From Leguminivora glycinivorella (Eukaryota; Arthropoda; Insecta; Lepidoptera; Tortricidae): DNA of 64,000 nt. The stretch is from NCBI RefSeq assembly GCF_023078275.1, contig NC_062971.1:4154001-4218000 (forward strand), written 5' to 3'. The translations under genes were made by a program, and so were the position numbers. The notes under the pieces were generated by a model. It did no database searches, was not told where the DNA came from, and was given only the letters and a program-made list of their open reading frames with translations. Positions 1 to 10,692 of the stretch are shown one piece after another (position 1 is the first letter of the stretch; every line of letters begins with the position of its first letter).

Positions 1-225
1 TTCGCGACTTTCTTTGCTGGCTCATTGAACCCGGTTTTAAAGAGAATTCCCCAAAATCGAGTTCCGATGAATTAGTCTAGTTAAAATGCAATAAATGCCG
101 CTCGGCCTAGCTCTAACTTTATTTGCGAAGTGCCGATCCAATTTTAGTCGCTTTCAGGGTTAGCAGACCTTGGTTTTTCGGTTAATTTATCGTTATGTAG
201 TCAAAATATGTATTTCGATTTTGTA

Positions 226-362
226 CAGTCAGGTGTAAAAATATGGATGTGCAGTAGTTGCTCAAAATATCCAATAGCTCTCAATTCTTTGACATAAGAA
301 CCGTGGGACATATTTTTGAGCAATGTTTATATATCTATATCCAATATTTTTGCACTTGACTG
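226..362. mobile_element. Small palindromic MITE
   Basis: The ends are inverted repeats: CAGTCAGGTGTAAAAATAT at the left against the complement of ATATTTTTGCACTTGACTG at the right. An inner inverted pair (GCTCAAAATAT / ATATTTTTGAGC) makes most of the 137 bp foldable. The superfamily is not clear because no convincing target duplication is seen. Confidence 0.6.
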
Positions 363-993
363 GACCTACCTAAAAATGACGGTCATTTGAATGAATATTA
401 GTTGTTAGAAAGTCGATATAGAAAAGTGTATTTCCCTTTTACTAAGATAATACTCAGAAACGCCACTTTGTAAACCAAAATGTATTTTTTTGCCGTTCTG
501 TAAATCTGAATTTGACGAGAATCAGGTTGCGTAGTCAATACGACAATGAAATTGTTCGCTCTGCTGGAGATAATAAGTACGGTAACCCTGTGTTGCTGAT
601 CCATATTAGTCCGACGGAGAAATAGGCGTTTCCTTCGCTATTTCAGAGCTCGAAGAGTAAGCGATTAGCGTCTTACTAAACATAGATCACACGTATTTTT
701 TTAATGTATTAACGACAGACAGAGAAAATATCACGCCAGTCACGTGCCCTGCAGATCCCCTTTTAACTATCAAGTAAAACATCATTAATTTTATCAGAAT
801 ATCTCTAATATTGTATCAAAGAGCCACCCCTAGTGTCCCATTCAGAGGCTGGCGTGTTAATCAAGAAAACTGTCACCCGTCCACGGAAATTGCCCCGGCG
901 AACGATGTGAAAATATTGTCCCATATTTAAATGGAACCTTTTAAAATCCGTTTTGGGTTGATGGACAGTTATGGGAGTTGATTGGAAAGTTTA

Positions 994-1240
994 TCCATAC
1001 TAATATTATAAACGGGAAAGTGTGTGTGTGTCTGTTTGTTTGTCCGTCTTTCACGGCAAAATGGAGCGACGAATTGACCTGATTTTTTAGGTGGAGGTAG
1101 TTGAAGGGATGGAGAGTGACATAGGCTACTTTTTGCCTCTTCCTAACCCCCCACTTCTCTAAAATGAAGATGGGAATTTTGTATATAGCATCTCAAAATT
1201 TTTCGAATTTAACGCGAGCGAAGCCGCGGGCAAAAGCTGG
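994..1240 (+). mobile_element. Non-autonomous Helitron copy
   Basis: Begins TCCATACTAATATTATAA and ends GGCAAAAGCTGG, with a GTGTGTGTCTGTTTG tract and the CGCGAGCGAAGCCGCGGG hairpin near the 3' end. Related copies in this window lie at 10327-10503, 22668-22979, 38154-38299, 55581-55756 and 58525-58772. A 5' TC, a 3' hairpin, a CTAG-type end and absence of terminal inverted repeats are Helitron hallmarks. This copy carries an extra internal segment of about 60 bp. Confidence 0.75.
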
Positions 1241-1803
1241 TTTGTTAATGTTGGAGGCTTTTGATTTCATTTCCCCGAGATCTAATAAATAAGACAAATC
1301 TTCGTGTAACTTGGTAGTACAAAGTTACAGCAACACAAGAACGGCTCGATGAAAATTTCAAAGCGGTTAAAAGGTTAAGTTACCGTGTCAAAGACAACGG
1401 CATTCTGTTTTACTTAACTCAAGGAGATAATCTTGACGCAAGTGGTTTAAAACACATTGCAAGGTGCTTTGCTGCTAAACGTATAGCATTTACATACGTT
1501 TCGAACATTGATATCCGACATTATTAGGTCATAGTTTTAATTAGATACACAATTTAGTGGAACTCACCCTCTAGACAGAACATTGTTTTGCTTACTCGCA
1601 ATTTTTTTCAGGCGCTATTAATTATGTTCCGAAATACAAAAATTTTAAATAACTCCCCGGAGTCCTGAAAGCATTTGTTTTGTTTTTGAATTTGGAACCT
1701 TTTGTGCAAAATAAATTTTGGAATATGTTCAAAAGTTTGTACACGCGGTTTGAGGAGGTTATCAAATCACATGCTAAATATGGAACCTATTTTAATTTCG
1801 CAG

Positions 1804-2016
1804 GCAACAAGCTCTGGACGCTCGTCTCGTTCGACCGGGAAGAGCGCAAAGAGTACAGAATACCAGTCGCCATCACAGACTCCGGGACGCCCCGGATGAC
1901 CGGCGTCTCCATACTTCACGTGGTCATTGGGGATAAGAACGACAACCTTCGTATGGCGTCTGTAATCATTGACTCTTTTTATGGCATTTAGCAACATCTT
2001 CGTGTACAACTATAGG
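1804..2016 (+). CDS. shg: Cadherin exon 1 in window: end of last cadherin repeat, frame broken
   Basis: Encodes the end of an extracellular cadherin repeat: the stretch LWTLVSFDREERKEYRIPVA and, after it, the calcium-site motif GDKNDN at about 1932-1946. The acceptor is TTTCGCAG at 1796-1803 and the donor AGG|GTAAGT follows 2016. The last residues before the donor read NIFVYNYR and join smoothly to GEAPDTEIG in the next exon, as in other insect cadherins. Odd: the codon run after NDN goes into a TAG at 1989-1991 because of a 34-nt segment (1957-1990) that also occurs in the intron just downstream. Without that segment the exon is 179 nt and its end phase is 0, exactly what exon 2 requires. 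With it the frame is shifted. Entry phase is 1. Confidence 0.8.
1957..1990 (+). other. 34-nt insertion inside exon 1, copied from the adjacent intron
   Basis: The segment starting CGTCTGTAATCATTGACTCT and ending GCATTTA recurs at 2024-2060, just past the donor, where it has three extra bases (TCT). It introduces an in-frame TAG and a frameshift. A GT...AG pair lies within or next to it (1962-1991), but removing that 30-nt piece does not restore the frame, so a micro-intron does not rescue it. Confidence 0.75.
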
Positions 2017-3417
2017 GTAAGTCCGTCTGTAATCATTGACTCTTTTTATGTCTGCATTTAGAGTGTCATTTCATCATTATTTTTATTGTGTACCTTATAA
2101 TGTTATTTGTATTCATGATTCTGATTTTTTTTCATGTAGTCATAGGGTAACTCTATACATAGTCATCGTTTAGATTTATTTCATCTATATTTTTTATTGC
2201 GTAGGTACTAGGTAGCCGTTCTGAAAAGGGCATCGTATTGTTTTAAGAGAAAACATTTTCCCACCTGAGGATTCTAGGTTTCTTAATTTAATTTCCCCGT
2301 CACTAAATCCATGTGAAACCCCACGTCAGACCGCCATATCGCGAGCTCGAAAAAGCAAAAGTAGATTTCCCGCTAACATAGTTATTTCCATATATCGCGC
2401 GCGACATCTAAAGCCTACGAGGAATGAACAGCCCCTGAATATTCGAAGATTCGCCAAAGCTCTTGGGACGGCATATTTTCTTACACAAAGGCTCTTCAAT
2501 ATCACGCGCGGCGCTGCTTGTCATGCAAATTTTAACGTGTTTTACAAAATTCTTATGGAACAATGTGGTTAATTAATTCATATTGTTAGCTGATGGTTTT
2601 TTATTCTACCTATAGTATTTTGTGTGTGAAACCCTTATTGCTTTAAAAGCGTGTAGATCCTTAATTATATAGAGGTATGTAACGTGATACCTGAAACGGA
2701 TATAAGTAAATTAAATTGAACGTTAGAAATTTACGCACACGAAAATAAATATTTATTTTCCAATCGCAAATCATCAATTTATGTTTTCATCAGTGCAAAC
2801 ATTTATTTTAGCTTTTTCATTTTATTTAACCATCCAGTAAATTATATAGGGCCTATCATTTTTATACCAAAATAACAAACCCACTTCTATCATCGTTCAT
2901 TCGTGACTTTGAACATTTTATTTTTATTTACGTTACCATCCATTGTGAACACTCGTAATTTTAACGAACTGACTCCACAAATGATATTCCTCCGTATTGG
3001 AAAAATGGATTGTGATTTTTAATTCTGAACTATTTCCTCCAATGCTGGCAGACGGAAATGTACTTCAGCGAAATATACAGCTGGCGGTATTACGTAAGTA
3101 TTCTTAAGTTATCCTTTTACATATTTGCATTTTTCTACTGTTGCGTTTTACTCTGAATTTGCTGTTTTTTATTTATATTTGAATGACGATTATTAATGAC
3201 GTTGGAATGGAATTAAAACTTGATATGTTCTTTTACACTCGACATTATTAAAAGGCGCCGTTTATTACTTTTCAACACACTTGGTCATAACAAGCATATT
3301 ATTGAACCGTTTTTAGGGTTATAGTCAAGAAATTATACCTATACTGGCTTTTTATTACATTGCCGCACTTGTGCGGTGTGTAATAACCAGACTTGTATCA
3401 TAATGTACTATAATCTA

Positions 3418-3650
3418 AAATAATACATTACTCGTATTGGGGGACACCTTACACAGATCAACCTAACCTCAAACTAAGCAAAGCTTGTACTATGGGTGCT
3501 AGGCGACGATATACTTAGTTATATAGATAAATACATACATATATACATAGAAAACATCCATGACTCAGGATCAAATATCTGTGTTCATCACACAAATAAA
3601 TGCCCTTACCGGGATTCGAACCCGGGACCGAGGCTTAGCAGTTCACATAC
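3418..3650 (-). mobile_element. tRNA-derived SINE, family 1, minus strand
   Basis: Read on the minus strand it carries the B box GGTTCGAATCC inside CCCGGGTTCGAATCCCGG, then AAGGGCATTTATTTGTGTGATG and the ATGTTTTCTATGTATATA segment shared with copies at 6043, 16570, 40707, 44077 and 56812. The tRNA-like A-box end is eroded in this copy. Confidence 0.8.
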
Positions 3651-3679
3651 ACATTTAACAAAAAAGGAAGTCTAGTGGC

Positions 3680-3859
3680 GATAAATTAAAACACGACCGA
3701 ATGGAGTGTTTTAAATCGACACGAGTTACGAATTTCCTTTCCACACGTGTATCGTACGACGTTTTTCAGTACAGGTGGCCCTCCGAAGTTTCGACCTACA
3801 AGAAATGAACCACTTCTCACACTAGTGCGTAAAAAAAGCAACATCTGTACTGAAATAAT
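3680..3859. repeat. Degenerate repeat, second copy at 14380-14575
   Basis: Shares an ordered series of blocks with 14380-14575: GCGATA.ATTAAAACA, the ACGTTTT.CAGTACA block, TTTCGACCTA-like and GCACTAGTGTG-like blocks, ending GTACTGAA. Its right end is interrupted by the hAT-type element at 3860. Origin unknown. Confidence 0.45.
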
Positions 3860-4291
3860 CAGAGGGCGGAATTGCTCATGGCAAAAATCAAACGTCAATA
3901 GAGTTGGAACGTTAAATTCTATCGACTATCGATTACACTGAAATTATCAGTATATTGTTGAGTTGTTTTCGACGTAAGTACGACAAGGATAATTCTTTAT
4001 CCATTTGTTGACTGTTTTCCGTTTTGGATTAACCATTTTTTTCAAACGTGAATTAGTTTCAAAAGGACTAGTGACAGAAATGGTAATTGTAATTATATGT
4101 CATACAATTTACTTTTAATCTAATCAAAGAGGTCAAAATCAAATGGTCGAATAGCTAATCAAAGAGGTTTAAAGTCAAAGAGGTTAAATGTAAAAGGAGA
4201 CTGAATTTATCGATAGCTGAAAATGTCGATAAAATTTTACATTCCAACTCTATTGACGTTTGATTTTTGCCATGAGCAATTCCGCCCTCTG
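3860..4291. mobile_element. hAT-type MITE with 8-bp target duplication
   Basis: Terminal inverted repeats of about 65 bp begin CAGAGGGCGGAATTGCTCAT. The 8-bp duplication GAAATAAT flanks both sides (3852-3859 and 4292-4299). The 432-bp element has no coding capacity. An 8-bp duplication with CAG-type ends is typical of the hAT superfamily. It has inserted in the repeat described at 3680. Confidence 0.85.
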
Positions 4292-4717
4292 GAAATAATA
4301 CATTACAGTCTCATCGTTCGCGAATTATCTGATCCATCGTTTTATATTTTAGCAAATTTGCCTGTTTCCCTTCAATTATTTTTCCGTTGAAGTTGTACTG
4401 GATGGTATAAACTTTGTAATTTGTTTAGCTTTTACATTTCGTTACGAAACTCGTTGTAATTAGATGATGAAGTTTCCTTTCTTTATGTTAATTTGCGAGA
4501 AATGTTTTCTGGGCTAAACGATTTTGATGTTTTTTTATGATATTCAAAATGATGTAGACATAATTTTTATCGTTTTTTTGTTGGTTATTTTAGTTACGAA
4601 CATATCGCTTATTAAGCTTCAGATCAGAGCTAGGCTTTTATTTTATTCAGAACTTAAAATGTAGGCAAAGTAAAAATAATATTTTCGTGTTCCATGATCC
4701 GGGCAAGGACAACATCC

Positions 4718-4830
4718 GCTCGGTGTACCCCTTACATTTTATTAAAGTGTCAAAAGGGCCTCTACGCGTTGGCTTCGGCCCCGCGCACGCCTCCCAAGGT
4801 CCGGAACACCATTGTTCCGTGATGGGAAAG
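4718..4830. repeat. GC-richer repeat-like segment
   Basis: A compact GC-rich block (GGCTTCGGCCCCGCGCACGC and GGTCCGGAACACCATTGTTC) in AT-rich surroundings. I associate this sequence with dispersed lepidopteran repeats from memory only. No boundary is visible. Confidence 0.3.
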
Positions 4831-5238
4831 ACATAGATATTTTCAAACTATTTTTTTAAGCCGATAATGTATCATATATTTATATTGAGTTTAGGATGAA
4901 TAGAAAATGTCGTATATAAAGTTCTGCACAGTTAATTTCATGGTATTTGTCTGTATTACATTGTGTTTAATCTTATCATTTCACAGTAAAATGAATTTAA
5001 TAATTACCTTATTCAAATTTTCCTGCCATATTTAACACAACGCCAAAATCAGATTAGAGCAATGAAAAGCTCATCACGCTAATTCTGTTAATGTATACAA
5101 ATTAGCTGATCAAACGGCAATCCCTTTCGTAACAACCCATTCATTACTGATCACTGGACCTTCAATAAAACCATCAGTATTGTAATGACGCATAGTATGT
5201 ATTGACAGTCCATTTAGCGTTACGTTTTTTCTATCTGC

Positions 5239-5377
5239 CGGCCTAGCCGAATGACGAATGACAATCGTTGTCAATCGAAACGCAGTCTGGCTCTGTCGCG
5301 CCAATACGGAAGAGCGACAAAGATAGCTACGCTAACGATATTATCGTAGGCCTTTGTTCATTTGGCTACGCACCCTG
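5239..5377. mobile_element. MITE of the TAGCCGAAT family, copy 1
   Basis: Ends are inverted: GGCCTAGCCGAATGAC against TTCATTTGGCTACGCACC. The middle contains CTGGCTCTGTCGCGCCAATACG, also present in the copy at 23425-23583. A third copy is at 58071-58199. Confidence 0.65.
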
Positions 5378-5888
5378 ATGCGAAATTCAATTTCGATCAC
5401 TTACGCCTGACCAAGTTTATTTTAATTTGCTATGCTGTAACTATGGCTCTTAATTTGAATGTATTTTTAATCTATATTGAATTCGAACGAAATGTTAATC
5501 GGATTCGCTAGGGCTTACATAATTGCTTTTTATTGGTCTGTTGAATATATTTTAAGTGTAGTAGAGCTTGAATTTCGGCAGTTTAATTAGTTTGTTCAGT
5601 CGGTTTGCACATTGCGGGTAGATTTTATGTTAAGTAGTTCAGTCGTCATTTATTTTTAGGGCTTATGACGTCGTGGAAATCTGAATAGCAATTCCAGTAT
5701 TCAAAGCGACAGAACGAGTGGAACGTTGGATTAGTTGTTAACATGAAAAACGTTGTTTCGAAGTTAACCCTATGGTAAAAGTTATTCAGTATATTTTGAA
5801 TTTATAGTATATATAGTAGTATATAGTACAGTATATTTTCAATGTATGTTCAATCAAATCAAAGAAGATCGAGTGTTATAGAGAGTTA

Positions 5889-6042
5889 CTGTCAAAATAA
5901 AATGTGTAATCACAGTGCATAGACTGCCATCTTTCGACACAGGCTTATAACTTTTGAACGTCAGATTTGACAATTTGGTCCATATTCTTAGCTTGATGTG
6001 TGTTAAAATGTCAAATATTAATACTAGCGCCATTTATTTTTG
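5889..6042. repeat. Probable dispersed repeat next to a SINE
   Basis: Contains CATAGACTGCCATCTTTCGA and a run ending GCGCCATTTATTTT, directly abutting the SINE at 6043. I recall this as a common lepidopteran repeat, but no second copy is in the window, so the call is weak. Confidence 0.25.
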
Positions 6043-6203
6043 ACGACCGGTCTGGCGCAGTCGGTAGTGACCCTGCCTGCTACGCCGCGGTCCCGGGTTC
6101 GAATCCCGGTAAGGGCATTTATTTGTGTGATGAACACAGATATTTGTTCCTGAGTCATGGATGTTTTCTATGTATATAAGTATTTATATATTATATATAT
6201 CTA
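6043..6203 (+). mobile_element. tRNA-derived SINE, family 1, best-preserved head
   Basis: A polymerase III A box TGGCGCAGTCGG (6053-6064) and a perfect B box GGTTCGAATCC (6096-6106) lie at tRNA-like spacing, followed by AAGGGCATTTATTTGTGTGA and the shared body, then a TA-rich tail. It is not a working tRNA gene: no acceptor stem closes around the two boxes and the body continues past the tRNA-like part. Confidence 0.85.
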
Positions 6204-6208
6204 AATAT

Positions 6209-6221
6209 ATAAAAGAAGAAG

Positions 6222-6270
<49 letters not shown>

Positions 6271-7565
6271 ATATCAACGTACAGCCGAAACCGCTGGTCC
6301 TAGAGATTTCAAATTTGGCACGTAGGTTTCTTATATAGTGTAGAGGAGCACTAAGAAAGAATTTCCCAAAATTCACCTCCTAAGGGGGTCAAATGGGGGT
6401 TCAAAGTTTGTATGGGGAAACAAGATTAGTTTGACTATTTTATTCGAAACTTCACAGGAAGATTCCTTACGACATATGACTGAATACGTGTTTCAGGTTT
6501 TTTGAAAATTTAACCCCTAAAAGGGTGAAAAGGGGGTGATAAAGTAAAAAAATCAATATGGGTATCGTTTTTATAGTTTATCGGGTCGCTGATCACGATA
6601 AATACAACGTTTTTAAAATCTAACGAGGCGGAAGTGAAATACCTTCTCCCCTGTTGTGGTGTAATGGGGTTTAAATATCAAAAAAATATATAAATAAAAG
6701 AAGATATTGACTGACTGACTGACATATCAACGCACAGCCGAAACCGCTGGTCCTAGAGATGTCGAATTTGGCACGTAGGTTCCTTATATAGTGTAGAGGA
6801 GCACTAAGAAAGGATTTTTCAAAATTCGTCTCCTAAGGGGGTTAAATGGGGGTTCAAAGTTTGTATGGGGAAACAATGTTAGTTTCACTGTTTTATTCGA
6901 AACTTCACAAGAGGGATCCTAAAAACATATGACTAAAGACGTGTTTCAGGTTTTTTGAAATCTAACCCCTGAAAGGGTGAAAAGGGGGTGATAAAGTCCA
7001 AAAACTAATATGGGTATCGTTTTTACGGTTTATTGGGTCGCTGATCACGATAAATACAACGTTTTTAAAATCTAACGAAGCGGAAGTGAAATACCTTCTC
7101 CCCTGTTGTAGTGCAATGGGGTTTAAATATCAAAAAATATATAAAAGAAGAAACTGACTGCCTGACTAACTGACATAATATATCAACACACAGCCGAAAC
7201 ATAGGTTCCTTATATGGCGTAGAGAAGCACTAAGAAAGGATTTTTCAAAATTCTCCTCTTAAAAGGGTGAAATGGGGGTTCAAAGTTTGTATGGGGAAAC
7301 AAGATTAGTTTGACTATTTTATTCGAAACTTCATAGGAGGATTCCTAAAGACATATGACTAAATACATTTTTCAGGTTTTTTGAAAATTTTACCCCTAAA
7401 GGGGTGAAAAGGGGGTAAAGTCAAAAACACAATATGGGTATCGTTTTTATGGTTTATCGGGTCGCTGAACACGATAAATAGGTACAACGATTTTAAAATC
7501 TAATGAGGTGGAAAAGAAATTTTCTCCCCTGTTGTTGTGCAATGGGGTTAAAATATCCAAAATAG
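6209..7565. repeat. Three tandem copies of a 420-480 bp repeat led by (TGAC)n
   Basis: Copies start near 6209, 6697 and 7141. Each has a (CTGA)n run, ACATATCAACG.ACAGCCGAA, GTTCAAAGTTTGTATGGGG, GGGTATCGTTTTTA and CCTTCTCCCCTGTTGT. The third copy lacks the CTGGTCCTAGAGAT part. A fourth truncated piece (7805-7890) touches the hexamer array that follows. The length of the (TGAC)n lead differs between copies. Confidence 0.85.
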
Positions 7566-7899
7566 CCATTAGTTGCATATATGTATATTATGTATATATC
7601 TTTATAATTATTAAGTTGACTTAGTTTAATTTAGATTAGTTTTTAATTTAATTGTATTTTATTTGTCTTAAGTTAACTACTAATATGTACTTTTTATGTT
7701 AATTTTGTTAATAAGTTATAGAATAAAATAAAATATGGTACTTACTTAAATAAAATATAACATAATCCAAAATAGCCATAAGTATAGGTTTAGTTTTTAT
7801 CTTTACTTCTGGTTCAAGAGATTTCAAATTGACACGGAAGTTCCTTAGAGGACCACTAAGAAAGGATTTTTCAAAGTTCACCTCCTAGCATGATAATTT

Positions 7900-8533
7900 G
7901 ACAGGGACAGGGACAGGGACAGGTACAGGGACAGGAACGGGATAGGGTTAGGGTTAGGGTTAGGGTTAGGGATAGGGATAGGGATAGGGATAGGGATAGG
8001 GATAGGGATAGGGATAGGGTTAGGGTTAGGGATAGGGATAGGGATAGGGATAGGGATAGGGATAGGGATAGGGATAGGGATAGGGATAGGGATAGGGATA
8101 GGGATAGGGATAGGGATAGGGATAGGGATTGGGATTGGGATTGGGATTGGGATTGGGATTGGGGTTGGGGTTGGGGTTGGGGTTGGGGTTGGGGTTGGGG
8201 TTGGGGTTGGGGTTGGGGTTGGGGTTGGGGTTGGGGTTGGGGTTGGGGTTGGGGTTGGGATTGGGATTGGGATTGGGATTGGGGTAGGGGTAGGGGTAGG
8301 GGTAGGGGTAGGGATAGGGATAGGGATAGGGATAGGGATAGGGATAGGGATAGGGATAGGGATAGGGATAGGGATAGGGATAGGGATAGGGATAGGGATA
8401 GGGATAGGGATAGGGATAGGGATAGGGATAGGGATAGGGATAGGGATAGGGATAGGGATAGGGATAGGGATAGGGATAGGGATAGGGATAGGGATAGGGA
8501 TAGGGATAGGGATAGGGGACGGGGACGGGGATA
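7900..8533 (+). repeat. G-rich hexamer array, about 630 bp
   Basis: Continuous six-base units of G-run type. Zones in order: GGGACA, GGGTTA (four units), GGGATA with a short GGGTTA relapse, GGGATT, GGGGTT (about 16 units), GGGATT, GGGGTA, then a long GGGATA tract and GGGGAC at the end. Each unit has a run of three or four G on the + strand, so G-quadruplex formation is plausible. Confidence 0.97.
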
Positions 8534-8705
8534 AGAATAGGGATTGGGGTCGGACTAATCGGTGGGTAATCGATATCTAGGCAGTGTAAAATGCAGGTGG
8601 CTCAGTGCGAAGGGATTAGTAAGTAGGCATCGGCGAGTATCCTGCATCCGTAATAACTATTACATTCAATGTGCTGTAAGAAGATCGTTGTTTGCTTGCC
8701 TTTTT

Positions 8706-9237
8706 AACCGACTTCAAAAAAGGAGGAGGTTCTCAATTCGATTGAATTTTTTTTTTTGTATGTATGTTACTCGATATCTCCGAGGATTGTGGAGCGATTT
8801 TCAAATATTTTTTTTTGATCGAACGGGTATAACTCAGAGATGGTCCCATTGGTACCAAGTCGGGGTCTGATGATGGGATCTTGGAGAAATCGAGGGAACT
8901 CTTCAAATGTTATAGGCACATGTAATGTTCTTAGTATATTTTTTAAAGGTACACCAGTATTTACGCCTCATCATCATCATTCCCTTGCCTTTTCCCATTA
9001 TTTGGGGCCGACCCCAAATAATGCGCCTGCGCCGACGCAGCAGATCATCTTCCTCCATTTAAGTCCGATAGTCATACTGCAAAAGGTTTTGGCATTTAGT
9101 TTTTACAACCGGCCGCCCGCCTGACGTCAACCCTCCAGTAACCAGTATTTACGCCTGATGGTAATAATTTTATGTGGCTGAGCTGATGATGGAAGGTCAA
9201 CTCCTCAACGGTTAGGAGTTAAAGGATAATTCTTTCA
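8706..9237 (+). mobile_element. Repeat of the ACCGACTTCAAAAAAGGAGG family, interrupted
   Basis: Begins TAACCGACTTCAAAAAAGGA and GGTTCTCAATTCGATTG, then CTCGATATCTCCGAGG and GATGATGGGATCTTGGAGAA. The minus-strand copy at 27600-28395 matches these blocks in order. A 172-bp element has inserted at 8969-9140. Confidence 0.7.
8969..9140 (-). mobile_element. 172-bp retroposed insertion with 16-bp target duplication
   Basis: ACCAGTATTTACGCCT occurs on both sides (8953-8968 and 9141-9156), a perfect 16-bp duplication. On the minus strand the insert ends in a GATGATGATGA tail. A long target duplication plus a simple 3' tail indicates target-primed reverse transcription, so this is a SINE or a 5'-truncated LINE. 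Confidence 0.85.
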
Positions 9238-9318
9238 CTACTGTACATATATATTCGGACTGATACAATTAATATCACTAGGAACCACTAAAAATCAACA
9301 AATAAATTAACTTTTTAA

Positions 9319-9686
9319 CAAAAAATAAAACCGCCTTCAAAAAAAGCGTGTTACAAAACACGGAGAAACTAAAAAGCCAAAAATAATAAACCTTCGAATT
9401 CAGATTTCTTATCGGATTGCAATAATCTAAACATCCAAATTATAAACAAATCAATTATTTTTGGAGTCGGGGCCAGCCTGCGTATGGTTGGGTGGGGCAA
9501 ACAGGAAATAGCAAGGCGACGAACAGGTCTGGTACCGACTACAAAAATAATTGATTTTTTTATAATTTGGATGTTTAGATTATTGCAATCCGATAAGAAA
9601 TCTGAATTCGAAGGTTTATTATTTTTGGCTTTTTAGTTTCTCCGTGTTTTGTAACACGCTTTTTTTGAAGGCGGTTTTATTTTTTA
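9319..9686. repeat. Long near-perfect inverted repeat (foldback)
   Basis: Arms of about 150 bp (9319-9467 and 9535-9686) are almost identical in inverted orientation, running from AAAATAAAACCGCCTTCAAA to the AGTCGG / CCGACT junction around a loop of about 70 bp. The outer end resembles the start of the repeat at 8706. A transcript would form a long hairpin. Confidence 0.93.
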
Positions 9687-10005
9687 TATGTTTACGTTTG
9701 CAATAAGTACCTATAAGCAAAATGGAAAAAATTGTAAGCGATAATGCAAGGAAGTACTTTTTACCCTACCGACCATAGCGTCGAGATACTGGTTATGTGG
9801 GTTGTATGAAGTTTCCCCAGTATAAATATTTATATAGGTAAAATACAAACATATTCGTACCTACTACCTACGCTGTGGTCGCTGTGTAACAATTCTACAA
9901 TAATTGCAAGAATTTCTTTTAAAACAATAGTAATATGTGTAAGGTACAGTCAGCCAAAAAAGTGGTTTACCACTTTTCGATCAATAGAGTATAAGAATAC
10001 TTTTA

Positions 10006-10036
10006 TTACGCGGGCGAAGCCGCGGGTAAAAGCTAG
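10006..10036 (+). mobile_element. Isolated Helitron 3' end
   Basis: ACGCGGGCGAAGCCGCGGGT followed by AAAAGCTAGT, the same 3' hairpin and CTAGT end as the full Helitron copies. The 5' part was not found upstream. Confidence 0.6.
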
Positions 10037-10326
10037 TCGTATTTATATGAGCAGAGTATGACCCGGTCTCCCGTTATGACATATTGTGATATGTGAAACG
10101 AAATAATCGGCGATAAAACGATTATAATTATAACCCTCTAACAGCCAACAATGCAACACAGTTTAATCTAATTACCAAACATTCCCAATTCGGTTTTTAA
10201 CGGCAACCCGTGCGTTAAACTAACTCCCTAATAAGCTCCATAAAGCCGTCGTAAAGCAACCGAGTTACGGTTGCCGTAAACCAACTAATTCGCGAAAACA
10301 CGGGGCTGGTTCTGATCCAACAATTA

Positions 10327-10503
10327 TCCATACTAATATTATAAATTGAAAAGTGTGTGTGTCTGTTTTTTTGTCCGTCTTTCACGGAAAAACGAAGCGA
10401 CTAATTAACTTAATTTTTTAAGTGGAGATAGTTGAAGGGATGGAGAGTGTAGACTGCTTTTTGTCTCTTTCTAACGCGAGCGAAGCCGCGGGAAAATGCT
10501 AGT
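10327..10503 (+). mobile_element. Non-autonomous Helitron, compact copy
   Basis: Runs from TCCATACTAATATTATAAAT to GAAAATGCTAGT at about 177 bp, with the GTGTGTGTCTG tract, TGGAGATAGTTGAAGGGATG and the CGCGAGCGAAGCCGCGGG hairpin. It lacks the internal extra segment of the copy at 994. Confidence 0.8.
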
Positions 10504-10692
10504 TATTAATAAATATGTGTCTATCCTTGTTCCACTAGCAGGGATAAGAGAAGAGAAGTGCGAGATTATGACGCCGCGACTCAGTTTTTACGCCATTAAC
10601 GCGTTCACGGCTAGTGACTTCATCTGTCATGGGCTAAAGGAAACAAACACTACGCGTATGCTATAGCAGCCGTGTCCTCGAATATGTTAACA

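Larger units (their letters stand above)
1..1803. other. Intron upstream of the first visible cadherin exon
   Basis: AT-rich non-coding sequence ending in a TTTCGCAG splice acceptor at 1803. It holds a small palindromic MITE (226-362) and a Helitron (994-1240). I recognise nothing else in it. Confidence 0.6.

Noticed and set aside
1951..1991. Micro-intron removing the exon 1 insertion
   Set aside because: Both possible GT...AG pairs (from 1951 or from 1962 to 1991) leave the frame wrong for the NIFVYNYR coding that follows.
6043..6117. tRNA gene suggested by A and B boxes
   Set aside because: The boxes are intact, but no acceptor stem closes and the same head with the same non-tRNA body recurs five more times, so it is a SINE.
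7947..7970. Interstitial telomere
   Set aside because: Only four TTAGGG units within a much longer GGGATA-type array, and insect telomeres are TTAGG.
6209..8533. CRISPR-like array
   Set aside because: The repeats are long tandem units and hexamers without regular unique spacers, in a eukaryotic intron.
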